In this document: positions 25,636-33,694 of the stretch, in pieces
Layout: each line of letters opens with the position of its first letter
Numbering within the stretch: position 1 is the stretch's first letter
NCBI RefSeq assembly: GCF_036250675.1
Contig: NZ_CP109592.1
Coordinates: 8,494,001 to 8,558,000, forward strand
DNA: 64,000 nt
Reading direction: 5' to 3'
DNA from: Streptomyces sp. NBC_01689
GTDB lineage: Bacteria > Actinomycetota > Actinomycetes > Streptomycetales > Streptomycetaceae
Program-made: the position numbers and the translations under genes
Notes under the pieces: generated by a model
Told to the model about the DNA's origin: nothing
Database searches by the model: none
Seen by the model: the letters and a program-made list of their open reading frames with translations, nothing else

Positions 25636-28602
25636 CTATGTGCTGGGCTCCTCCGGCAGCAGGGCGTCCAGGTCCGCCTCGAACCCCTCCGCGTCCGGGA
25701 ACATCCGGTCCAGGGTCTCCGGCGGCACGTCCTTCTGTCCCGTGGAGCCGTTCAGCGGCTGTTCGGTCCAGATGCACTTGCCCGTCGGCGTGTAGCGCGT
25801 GCCCCAGCGCTGGGAGAGCGCGGTGATCAGCTGCAGGCCGCGCCCCCCTTCGTCGGTGTCGGCCGCGCGACGGATGCGGGGCATCGTGAGGCTGCCGTCG
25901 AAGACCTCGCAGATCAGACCGGCGCTGCGCAGCAGACGCAGCCGGAGCGGGCCCTTGGCGTGGCGCACGACGTTGCCCACCAGCTCACTGGCGAGGAGTT
26001 CCGTGGTGGGGGTCAGGCCGTCCAGCCCCCAGCTGGTGAGCTGCTCCCGGACGTGCCGCCGGGCCTGGCCGGCCGCCCGCGGGTCCTCGGGGAGGGGCCA
26101 GGAGGCCATCTGGTCACCGGTCAGGGCGTGCAGGCGGGCCACGAGCACGGCCGCGTCGTCGGCCGCCTGGTGCTCGGCGGGCAGCAGACCGGCGGTCAGG
26201 ATGTCGCAGAGGCGGTCGAGATCCGTGTCGGTGCCCTTCCGGTGGACCGTACGGAGAAGTTCGGCGAGCTCCGCCATGCCCTCGTCGATCTCCCGCTTCG
26301 CCGACTCGACCAGACCGTCGGTGTAGAGCACGAGCAGACTCCCCTCGGGCACCGGCACCTCGACCGTCTCGAACGGGGGTTCCGCCGCGCCCAGGGGCGG
26401 GTCGGTGGAGAGCTCCGGGAAGCGCACGGTGCCGTCGGGATGGACCAGCGCGGGCGGCGGGTGCCCGGCCCGGGCGATGGAGCAGATCTGGGTGGTGGAG
26501 TCGTAGAGCGCGTACAGGCAGGTGACGTACGAGCCCTCACCCATGCCGCCGACGATGTCGTTGAGGCGGCTCATGATCTCGTCGGGGGGCAGTTCGAGGT
26601 CGGCCAGGGTGTGCACGGCCGTGCGCAGGCGTCCCATGGTGGCCGCCTCGGGAAGCCCGTGGCCCATGACGTCCCCGACGACGAGGGCGACCTGACCGCC
26701 GGAGAGCGGGATGACGTCGTACCAGTCGCCGCCCACGTCCATGCCCTGTCCCGCCGGGAGGTAGCGGGCGGCGGCCGTGCAGGCGGGCATGCTGGGCAGG
26801 ACCTGGGGGAGCAGGCTGCGCTGGAGTTCGCGCGAGCGGGTGTGCTCGGCGTCGTAGAGCCGGGCCCGCTCCAGGGCCTGCGCGACGAGGGCGCTGATGG
26901 TGGCCAGCAGGGTGCGCTCCTCGTCGGTGAGGGTGCGCGGGCGGTCGAAGGACAGGACACAGACGCCGAACGTGTGGCCGGACGCCGTCAGCGGGAGGAA
27001 CGCCCACGACTTCATGTCCGTACGGCCGGCCCGGTGGGCCAGCGCGGGCGCGTGCGCGGTCAGCTCCCCCACCGAGGCCAGGAACAGGGGCCGGCCGGTC
27101 GCGATGGCGTCCCAGGCCGGGTCGCCGGGGGCCCGGGGGCGGTTGTCGAGATGGTCGAGGAAGTCGGCCGAGTACCCGACGGCGCCGACGTTGCAGAGCC
27201 GGTCGTCCTCGACCGCCTGGACCAGGAGCGCGGAGGCCGCGAACGGGGGCAGCACCCGTCGCGCGACGGCGTCCACCACGTCGCGGGAGGTCGTGGCCTT
27301 GGCGAGCGCGGCGGTCAGTTCGGTGATCCGGGCCGACCGCTCGACGGCGGCGCGCTCGGCGGCGACACGTTCCTCCTCCGCCCGCCGTCTCTCGGTGACG
27401 TCCGTGAGGTATAGGGTGCGGCCGTCGGGTCCGGGCACGAGGCGCACCTGATAGCGGCGCCCGCTGTCCCGCATGCGCACGTCGAAGCTGGCGGGCTTCT
27501 CCTCGGCGGCCGCCCGCCGGCACTGGCTCTCCAGCTCGGGGATCTGCCGTGCGCTGGGCAGGTCCCACAGGACGCGGTCGAACAGCTCCTCCTCGGAGAA
27601 GCCCAGCGTGCGCTCGGCCTCCAGGTTGGCGAAGGTGATCCGCCACTCGTCGTCCACCGCGAGGAAGCCGTCGCTCATGTGGCGAAGGGCCCGGCTGAGC
27701 GCGTCCCGGGCGGAGCGGGACTCGTCGCTGTTCCAGCCCAGGCCGCCCATCCGGACCGGCTCGCCGTTCTCGTCGTACGTGGCACCGCCGCGGGTCTGGG
27801 TCCAGCCCCAGGTGCCGTCCCGTTTGCGCACCCGGTACTCGGCCTCGAACACACCGTGCTCCCGGATCGCCCGCTCCGCCAGCGCGAGGGTCGGCGCCAG
27901 GTCGTCGGGGTGGACGATCCGCATCCAGTTCTCGATCCGGCCGGTGAAGTCCGCGGGCAGGGTGCCGTAGAGCTCCAGGGCCTCCTTGTCCCAGATCAGC
28001 TCACCGGTGCGGATGTCCCAGTCCCACGCGCCGACGCTCACCTCCTTCAGCGCCTCCCGCAGGCGCTCCCGGTCCGGCTCCGCGTGCGAGGGACGGGAGG
28101 GCGGTGGCGCCTGGACCATGCGGTCCTCGGCCCAGGCGACGACGGCCCGGAGAAACTCCCACTGCTCTTCGGTGGGCTCCCCGTCGTCGCCCGTCAGCAC
28201 GGTCAGGGCACCGATGCCGCGGTCCCTGCCGAACAGCGGGAGGGCGGCCAGACCGGTGCCGGGCCAGACGGCCTCGGCCGCCTCCGTCGCGGGATCGCCG
28301 GGCTCGGGCGGAGCGGCGGGCGGCGGGGCGACGGTGAACGGCACCCACACGCCGGTGTCCTGCTGCAGGGCACGGGCCGGGGCGAGCGGGCCCTCCTGGT
28401 CGACGATCTCCCAGGTGCGGGTCAGGGCGGGCGGGAGGCCGGCCGTGGACACCATGCGCAGCATGGACATGGGGCCGCGCAGATGGATCGCTCCGCCCAG
28501 GGCGCCCAGCTCTCCCAGCGCGTGCTGCAGCGCCAGCCGGAAGATGTCACTCTCCGTGACTCCGGGGGCCACTGTACGCAGCAGAGCCAGCCGTGCGTTC
28601 AT
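25636..28602 (-). CDS. PAS-PAS-GAF-SpoIIE phosphatase with C-terminal anti-sigma kinase domain
   Basis: 988 residues from the ATG at 28602. An N-terminal GAF-like sensor (about 10-165) is followed by a PAS with PAC motif (about 185-305, GAWDWDIRTGELIWD), a second PAS (about 310-410, DGFLAVDDEWRITFAN), a GAF (about 430-590) and a PP2C/SpoIIE domain (about 605-815). The last has GGDWYDVIPLSGGQVALVVGDVMGHG and ADDAAVLVARL. The end is an RsbW-like ATPase (about 830-940, ELVGNVVRHA, GGRGLQLI). One protein thus combines anti-sigma-antagonist phosphatase and kinase-like domains, a layout common in Streptomyces. Signals and sigma factor are unknown. Confidence 0.9.
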   Translation of the reverse strand: MNARLALLRTVAPGVTESDIFRLALQHALGELGALGGAIHLRGPMSMLRMVSTAGLPPALTRTWEIVDQEGPLAPARALQQDTGVWVPFTVAPPPAAPPEPGDPATEAAEAVWPGTGLAALPLFGRDRGIGALTVLTGDDGEPTEEQWEFLRAVVAWAEDRMVQAPPPSRPSHAEPDRERLREALKEVSVGAWDWDIRTGELIWDKEALELYGTLPADFTGRIENWMRIVHPDDLAPTLALAERAIREHGVFEAEYRVRKRDGTWGWTQTRGGATYDENGEPVRMGGLGWNSDESRSARDALSRALRHMSDGFLAVDDEWRITFANLEAERTLGFSEEELFDRVLWDLPSARQIPELESQCRRAAAEEKPASFDVRMRDSGRRYQVRLVPGPDGRTLYLTDVTERRRAEEERVAAERAAVERSARITELTAALAKATTSRDVVDAVARRVLPPFAASALLVQAVEDDRLCNVGAVGYSADFLDHLDNRPRAPGDPAWDAIATGRPLFLASVGELTAHAPALAHRAGRTDMKSWAFLPLTASGHTFGVCVLSFDRPRTLTDEERTLLATISALVAQALERARLYDAEHTRSRELQRSLLPQVLPSMPACTAAARYLPAGQGMDVGGDWYDVIPLSGGQVALVVGDVMGHGLPEAATMGRLRTAVHTLADLELPPDEIMSRLNDIVGGMGEGSYVTCLYALYDSTTQICSIARAGHPPPALVHPDGTVRFPELSTDPPLGAAEPPFETVEVPVPEGSLLVLYTDGLVESAKREIDEGMAELAELLRTVHRKGTDTDLDRLCDILTAGLLPAEHQAADDAAVLVARLHALTGDQMASWPLPEDPRAAGQARRHVREQLTSWGLDGLTPTTELLASELVGNVVRHAKGPLRLRLLRSAGLICEVFDGSLTMPRIRRAADTDEGGRGLQLITALSQRWGTRYTPTGKCIWTEQPLNGSTGQKDVPPETLDRMFPDAEGFEADLDALLPEEPST

Positions 28603-28908
28603 GCCGGGAACCCTATCGTCCACGTTTCGCCCGAAACCGTGCCTCGCAGGATTCTCACGCCGCGCCGCCCTACGCGCCACCGGAGCCTCAACAGCGGTGA
28701 ACGCGGAACCAGTTCGTTCCGGGTGCCGAAGCCCCCGGAACGCTGTCGCGGGTGACGGACCGGAGCCGCGTACCTCCCGGCCGCGGGCCCGCTGCCCGCT
28801 CCCCGCGGGGGTGCGTTCGGTCGCGCGGGGTCCGTTCCGATAAAGCGGGGGAGGACCGAACCCCGGCGGACAGTGGCATGATCGCGCGGAGCGTGCGACG
28901 GTGGCGCG
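28603..28908. other. Divergent intergenic region
   Basis: Lies between the SpoIIE phosphatase and the small acidic-protein gene. No gene or convincing dyad was seen. It presumably holds both promoters. Confidence 0.5.
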
Positions 28909-29166
28909 ATGACGACGAACGACTACGACCGTGTGCGCCTCGGCATCGAGGCCATGACCGCCTACGTCTCCGGCGACACCCTCATGACGAAGTACATGAT
29001 GGAACGCGTGGAGTCGGACGGGAACCTCGACCAGGTCGCGGACGGTGTGACGGGGCTGTGCGCCCTGCTGCTGCGCCAACTGGCCGAGATGACGGGGAAG
29101 CAGGAGCTGGAGATCCTCCAGGAGATCGCCCGGGGCCTCAACCGCACCGAGCAGCGCGAGCAGTAG
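28909..29166 (+). CDS. Small conserved-looking actinobacterial protein of unknown function
   Basis: 85 residues with normal Streptomyces codon use and no TM segment. It is largely helical, with YDRVRLGIEAMTAYVSGD and VTGLCALLLRQLAEMTGKQELEILQEIARG. I do not recognise a named domain. It is transcribed away from the SpoIIE-type phosphatase and is followed by a strong terminator, so it is probably monocistronic. Confidence 0.75.
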   Translation: MTTNDYDRVRLGIEAMTAYVSGDTLMTKYMMERVESDGNLDQVADGVTGLCALLLRQLAEMTGKQELEILQEIARGLNRTEQREQ

Positions 29167-29280
29167 CCCCCGCGGCCCCGCGCCGGGAAAGCGAACGGGG
29201 CCGGGAACCGGGTCCGTCGTCGGTCAGGTCCCGTCGGCCGCTCCGGGTCCGGGGTGCGGGAGCGCCGGCACCCGTGGAAC

Positions 29281-29322
29281 GGACGGCCTGCCCGGCCTCT
29301 CGGGAGGCCGGGCAGGCCGTCC
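29281..29322. terminator. 19-bp perfect hairpin terminator
   Basis: GGACGGCCTGCCCGGCCTC pairs with GAGGCCGGGCAGGCCGTCC around TCGG. It sits between the convergent small-protein and SDR genes. Confidence 0.9.
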
Positions 29323-29442
29323 GGAGGGGGCCGGCACACCCTCCCCGCGTCCGATCGCCGGGAAGCCCGTGACGGCCCGCCGCCGGTCGGGCGGCCCGCG
29401 ACGGCCGGTGGTTCGCCGGTGAGCCCCGGGACGGCCTCGCTC

Positions 29443-30285
29443 TCATCCGGAAGCCGGGAAGTCGGCTCCGCGCGAGACGGTCTCGTGAGCGCGGATCTCC
29501 GCGAGGGCCGCGTCCAGGTGCCCGACCACGGCGTCGTACCCCGCGCCGCCCAGGACCAGCCGACGTGGCGGTTCCTCCTGGTCGAGGGCCTCGACGACGG
29601 CGCGGACGGCACGGACCGGATCGCCGGGCTGCTTCCCGTCCTGCGCGACCATGAAGTCCCGTACGGACTCCACGAGCGGCCGGTAGGAGTCCACGGTCTC
29701 GGTCACCGGTTCGTCCGCGAAACCGGCGTAGGCCCGGGTGCGGAAGGCGCCCGGCTCCACGGCGAGGACCCGGACGCCCAGCGGCGCCACCTCCTCGCGC
29801 AGCACCTCGGTGAGCCCTTCGAGCGCGAACTTGGCGGCCGTGTAGTAGCCGAAGCCGGTGACTCCCCGCAGGCCCGCCACCGAGGACATGTTGACGATCC
29901 ATCCGCTCCGCCGGGCGCGCATGCCGGGCAGAACGGCACGCAGGACGGCCACGACGGCGAAGAAGTTCAGCTCGAAAGTGCGCCGCACGGCGTCGTCCGT
30001 CATGCCCTCGACGGAGCCGTACCAGCCCCGTCCGGCGTTGTTGACCAGGACGTCGATGCCGCCGAAGCGTGCCTCCGCCGCCGCGACGGCCTCCTCGATC
30101 CGCCGGGTGTCGGTGACGTCCAGCGGCAGGACCAGCACGCTGTCGCCGTGGGCTCCGGCCCACTCCGCGAGCAGCTCGGGCCTGCGGGCGGTGAGGACGA
30201 CGTTGTCGCCCCGTTCCAGCGCCGCTTCCGCGTAGGCCATGCCGAATCCGCCGGGGCCGCCCCCGGTGATGAACCAGGTCCTCAT
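29443..30285 (-). CDS. Short-chain dehydrogenase/reductase
   Basis: 280 residues from the ATG at 30285 (GAAGGGA upstream). MRTWFITGGGPGGFGMAYAEAAL carries the TGxxxGxG cofactor motif and TARRPEL suggests NADP(H). NNAG appears in VLVNNAGRGWYG. Catalytic Ser is in NMSSVAGLRG and Tyr/Lys in YYTAAKFALEG, followed by VEPGAFRTRAY. It resembles the oxidoreductases often induced by HxlR-type regulators in response to reactive electrophiles. It lies downstream of, and in the same direction as, an NTF2-like gene that faces an HxlR regulator. The substrate is unknown. Confidence 0.9.
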   Translation of the reverse strand: MRTWFITGGGPGGFGMAYAEAALERGDNVVLTARRPELLAEWAGAHGDSVLVLPLDVTDTRRIEEAVAAAEARFGGIDVLVNNAGRGWYGSVEGMTDDAVRRTFELNFFAVVAVLRAVLPGMRARRSGWIVNMSSVAGLRGVTGFGYYTAAKFALEGLTEVLREEVAPLGVRVLAVEPGAFRTRAYAGFADEPVTETVDSYRPLVESVRDFMVAQDGKQPGDPVRAVRAVVEALDQEEPPRRLVLGGAGYDAVVGHLDAALAEIRAHETVSRGADFPASG

Positions 30286-30463
30286 GGTTCGTTTCCCTTC
30301 GATTCCTTCGTTTTTTCGATACTTCTGCTGGATCCCGTCCGTGCCGTCCGCCGGCGATCCGGAACGCCCGGCGCGGTCGTCCGACGAGGTCACGCCACGC
30401 CGCACGGGCGAGCGTTTCGACCTGCGGGCCATGGGCCACGGGCCGCGGGCGGGGACGTGGGGC

Positions 30464-30808
30464 TCAGGCCTCGATGACGAGCCGCTCGATGAGTCCGTCG
30501 CGCAGGGTGAACCGGAAGTGCAGGTCGACGATCCCGCCGGGGAAGTCACCTTCGAGCCGCTGGGTGACCGTGTACTCCCGGTCGGAGGTCTCCTGGACCG
30601 CCACGGGCTCGATCGTGTAGCTGTACTCGCCGGCGGTGCGGTCCGTCCACCGCTCGATGGCGTCGATGCCGGTGTGGGTCGTCCCGTCGTCGGTCACCGT
30701 GGCGTCGGACGTGAAGTTCGCGATCTCCGCCGCGGTGTCGTGCAGACGGTGGGCCGCCAGATAGCGGGTGACGGCCTGGGGGAGTGCGTCGAGACTGACG
30801 GATGCCAT
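30464..30808 (-). CDS. NTF2-like/SnoaL-fold small protein
   Basis: 114 residues from the ATG at 30808 with AAGGAA upstream. The pattern FTSDATVTDDGTTHTGIDAIERW, then TVTQRLEGDFPGGIVDLHFRFTLRDGLIERLVIE, is typical of the SnoaL-like cone fold used by small isomerases, hydrolases and ligand carriers. It is divergent from the HxlR regulator over a dyad-rich promoter and shares orientation with the downstream SDR. A role in handling a reactive small molecule is inferred from context only. Confidence 0.85.
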   Translation of the reverse strand: MASVSLDALPQAVTRYLAAHRLHDTAAEIANFTSDATVTDDGTTHTGIDAIERWTDRTAGEYSYTIEPVAVQETSDREYTVTQRLEGDFPGGIVDLHFRFTLRDGLIERLVIEA

Positions 30809-30886
30809 GGGCTGTTCCTTAGGGCTGGGGCGGGGATTCGGAGGGAGGGGGCCGTCCTCCGGACAGGGCACACCGCTCCCATGGGC

Positions 30887-30940
30887 AGTCACTTCTAAAT
30901 CCAAAGTGACTCACTTCGACTGTAGCAGTAACCACTGCTA
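30887..30940. promoter_or_regulatory. Two dyads in the NTF2-like/HxlR divergent promoter
   Basis: AGTCACTT (30887-30894) and AAGTGACT (30904-30911) form a perfect 8-bp dyad with a 9-base spacer. TAGCAGT (30923-30929) and ACTGCTA (30934-30940) form a second with spacer AACC. The first closely resembles a 23-bp site at 32731-32753. HxlR-family proteins typically bind such GTnAC...GTnAC palindromes, so autoregulation is likely. Confidence 0.75.
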
Positions 30941-30991
30941 AGCTCGGACCTCGTTCGAATCCCGTCGGTGACGGAAGGGAAGGGGGCACTC

Positions 30992-31486
30992 ATGCCGGCC
31001 CGCATTCGCCTGGAGGACCGCGAGTGTCCGCTGTCCAGGACCGTCCAGCACGTGGGCGAGTGGTGGACGCTGCTGATCCTGCATGACGCCTTCGACGGCT
31101 TCACCAGGTTCGACCAGTTCCAGGAGAACCTCGGCATCTCGTCGAGCATGCTGACGAGCAGGCTCAAGTCCCTGGTGGCCGAAGGTCTCTTCGAGCGACG
31201 CCGCTACCAGACCCGCCCCGACCGCTACGAGTACGTCCTCACCGAGTACGGCCGCTCGCTGCGGTCGGTCATCGTCGCGCTCGCCGCGTGGGGGAACTCG
31301 CAGCTCGCCGCGGACGAGCGGTCCATGATCCTCGTCGACGCGCGGACGGGCGCCGAGGCCGATCCCGTGGTCGTCGACCGGACGACGGGCCGGCGTGTCG
31401 ACACGGACGAGTTCGTCTTCACCGCCGGTCCGGCCGCGAGCGACGCCATGCGGACCCGGTACGCGGACACGGCGAACGGCTCCTGA
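30992..31486 (+). CDS. HxlR-family transcriptional regulator
   Basis: 164 residues from the ATG at 30992 behind GGAAGGGAAGGGGG. The HxlR winged helix (about 10-105) has CPLSRTVQHVGEWWTLLILHDAF, FDQFQENLGISSSMLTSRLKSLV and a YEYVLTEYGRSL wing. The Cys near the N-terminus (in RECPLS) is at the position used as a redox or electrophile sensor in HypR/YodB-type members. The C-terminal extension contains a short VDARTGAEADPVVVDRTTGR hairpin region seen in many HxlR proteins. It probably controls the divergent NTF2-like and SDR genes. Confidence 0.9.
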   Translation: MPARIRLEDRECPLSRTVQHVGEWWTLLILHDAFDGFTRFDQFQENLGISSSMLTSRLKSLVAEGLFERRRYQTRPDRYEYVLTEYGRSLRSVIVALAAWGNSQLAADERSMILVDARTGAEADPVVVDRTTGRRVDTDEFVFTAGPAASDAMRTRYADTANGS

Positions 31487-31528
31487 CGGTTCCCGCCGCT
31501 CACCCCGGCCGTTCCTGCGGGGCCCGCG

Positions 31529-32635
31529 TCAGGACGGTGCGAGCAGGGTGAACTCCGCGCGGCCGCGGACCGCGCCGTTGACCTGGAGCTCCAGGGCGTG
31601 CGCCCCCGGATGGAAGACCCGGGTGGTGATCCTCCTGAAGGAGTGCCGCCGGGTGATCGAGACGCGTTCGCCCGCCCGGAGCGTCCTGGTGGTGAGCTTG
31701 AAGACCTTCGGCGCGGTGGCGCCGTTCGCCTTCCGGTAGTGGATCACGTAGTCGATCACCAGCTTGGCCGGCGCGGCCCCCTCGTTGTGGACGTCGAACG
31801 CGAAGGTGATCTCGTCGCCCACCGCCACCCGGTCCTCGCCGAGCCGGGGAGCGGAGACGGCGACCTCCGTCGCCGGCTCGAACCCCATCAGGGCCAGCGC
31901 ACCGGGGTGCCCCTTCTTCACGGTCGTACGCAGCGCGTGCCGTACGACCCGGGGGGTGTGCGCGTCCGGTGCCGCGCTCCACCCGGCGGCGATCTCGACG
32001 GCCAGGTCCGGGGCGGCGTGGCTGATGTCGTTCACGTGGTTGGCGACGGACCGCCTCACGTACTCGGACGGATCGCGGTAGAGCGCGTCCAGGAGGGGGC
32101 GGGTCAGCTCGGGGCGGTCCAGCAGCCCGGGTACCCGGACCGCCCAGGGCAGCCGGGGCCGTGTCCCCTCGCTCGCCAGGCGCCGGACGTGCTCGTCGGG
32201 GTGGCCGGTCCACTCCCGTACGACGCGGAGCGCGCGGATGAGGTCGGCCCGGAGCATCCGGCGGATCGCGAACTCGGCGGTCAGCCGGGGGGTCAGCTCC
32301 GCCAGCAGGCGCAGGGCCGCCTCGAAGGAGTCCGGATCGTCGTCGTCGAGCGCACGTGTGACGACCGCCTCCGTCACCGGCCAGATCATCCATCCGGTGA
32401 ATCCGGGATCGCCGAGCGCCGTGCGGACGACGGTCTGTGTCGCGGCGTACCCCTCGGGCAGATGCGCCGTCAGGACGTCCCGCACCAGGTCGCTGCGTTC
32501 GCGCAGGGCGAGTCCGTCGAGCCTCGTCCCGGCCTCGCGGACGGCCCGCGCGTCGCGCGGCCGGCCGGCCCGGTCGAGACAGTCGGCGAGACCGGCCACC
32601 GCCGCCGATCCCAGCAGTTCCTCGGCCAGCGGCAC
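31529..32635 (-). CDS. HEAT-repeat DNA-alkylation-repair-like protein
   Basis: 368 residues from a GTG at 32635 with AGGGAG upstream. The first 240 residues are all-helical with HEAT-like repeats such as YRDPSEYVRRSVANHVNDIS and WTGHPDEHVRRLASEG, typical of the AlkD-related alkylation repair family. The C-terminal 120 residues form a beta-rich module (FAFDVHNEGAAPAKLVIDYVIHYRK...KVFKLTTR) that usually accompanies this subfamily. I could not confirm AlkD catalytic residues. Its promoter carries the HxlR-type operator, tying it to electrophile or alkylation stress. Confidence 0.85.
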   Translation of the reverse strand: MPLAEELLGSAAVAGLADCLDRAGRPRDARAVREAGTRLDGLALRERSDLVRDVLTAHLPEGYAATQTVVRTALGDPGFTGWMIWPVTEAVVTRALDDDDPDSFEAALRLLAELTPRLTAEFAIRRMLRADLIRALRVVREWTGHPDEHVRRLASEGTRPRLPWAVRVPGLLDRPELTRPLLDALYRDPSEYVRRSVANHVNDISHAAPDLAVEIAAGWSAAPDAHTPRVVRHALRTTVKKGHPGALALMGFEPATEVAVSAPRLGEDRVAVGDEITFAFDVHNEGAAPAKLVIDYVIHYRKANGATAPKVFKLTTRTLRAGERVSITRRHSFRRITTRVFHPGAHALELQVNGAVRGRAEFTLLAPS

Positions 32636-32730
32636 GTGACGCTCCCTGTCTCCGCGTACGCGGACCACGCGCTCGGGGGCGGTTCCGCGGGGAGTCCTCG
32701 TTGTGGAGTGCGGAGACCGCTCCCCGATCT

Positions 32731-32753
32731 GTTACTTCTAGATTAGCAGTAAC
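32731..32753 (-). promoter_or_regulatory. HxlR-type operator upstream of the HEAT-repeat gene
   Basis: GTTACT and AGTAAC flank an 11-base spacer. The 23-bp site matches 16 of 23 positions of the dyad at 30888-30910, including ACTTCTA. It lies about 100 bp before the GTG at 32635, overlapping the likely promoter. Confidence 0.7.
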
Positions 32754-32852
32754 GGATGCACGCGAGCCGGGCCGGTGCGCGCGGGGGCTCCGCGCCCCGG
32801 TGCCCCCGAGGACCCGGCCGGCCGGTTCGTCACCGCCCGTGTGGGGCCGCGG

Positions 32853-33206
32853 TCAGGCGGGCTGCCACAGTTCCACGCGACGGCCCTCGGGGTCGGTGAC
32901 CCAGCCGAACCGGCCGACCCCCTCCATCTCCTGCGTCTCCTCCGCCACGTCCGCTCCCCCGGCCCGCAGCTGCGCGAGCATCGCGTCGAGGTCGCGGACC
33001 CGGAAGTTGAGCATGGTCTGCTGGGCGGGGGAACCGAAGTAGTCGGTCCCGGACTCGAACGTCGCGAAGACCGTCGGCCCGTCCCCCTGACGCCACAGGC
33101 CGTGCTCGTCCGCGTCCAGGCCCAGACAGTCGCGGTACCAGGCGCTCAGGGCCGCCGGGTCCGCGGCCCGCATGAAGTACCCACCGATTCCCAGCACTCG
33201 TTCCAT
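32853..33206 (-). CDS. VOC-superfamily (glyoxalase-like) protein
   Basis: 117 residues with AGGATGG before the ATG. The two beta-alpha-beta-beta-beta modules are clear: VLGIGGYFMRAADPAALSAWYRDCLGL and MLNFRVRDLDAMLAQLRAGG followed by VTDPEGRRVELWQPA, whose Glu is the usual last metal ligand. The first module lacks the usual metal His, so it may bind rather than metabolise its ligand (bleomycin-resistance style). The substrate is unknown. Confidence 0.87.
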   Translation of the reverse strand: MERVLGIGGYFMRAADPAALSAWYRDCLGLDADEHGLWRQGDGPTVFATFESGTDYFGSPAQQTMLNFRVRDLDAMLAQLRAGGADVAEETQEMEGVGRFGWVTDPEGRRVELWQPA

Positions 33207-33694
33207 GCCGCCATCCTGCCAGGACGCCGGCGTGCCGGGCGGGTCGGCCACCGCGTCCGGCGCCTGCCGCACGTTCTCCTCCCGGCGGTGGGGCAAGCGT
33301 TCCTGGCGGACGCGGGGAAGGCGCCGGCGCGGTCGGCGCGGCGCTCCCGGCCAAGGCCCCCGCGAGGAGTTCCCGCCGGTGCCGGTCGCCGGGGTCCCCT
33401 CTCCGTGCCCTGCCCCGACGGCCCGCCATTCGAGTGAAGCGCGCGTTGCCCCGATGGAGCAGCGGAGCAGATCAGAGGCCCCACGGGCGATTCCGCCCAT
33501 TCCGTGGGGACCTTTCGGAGTGGCAGCCTTCCGGGGGACGAATGAGACTGAGGTGCACGATTTCGTGATCACGTGGAAGCGCACGGACTCGTGGCTCGGA
33601 ATACGGCTCGGTCGGGCCATTCGCCGGAGCGTTGAGGACGCCGGACCGGCCGCCCGCGGCAATCGGGAGCCGAAACGTCTTCTCAGGAGGTCGA
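33207..33694. other. Upstream region of the diaminopropionate NRPS operon
   Basis: 488 bp with no supported gene. 33480-33680 is slightly AT-richer and probably contains the promoter of the operon starting at 33695. No clear dyad was found. Confidence 0.5.

Noticed and set aside
30951..30975. tRNA T-loop-like CGTTCGAATCCCGTCGG
   Set aside because: The flanking bases do not form a T stem, and no anticodon arm or acceptor partner lies upstream, so it is not a tRNA and not supported as an attachment site.
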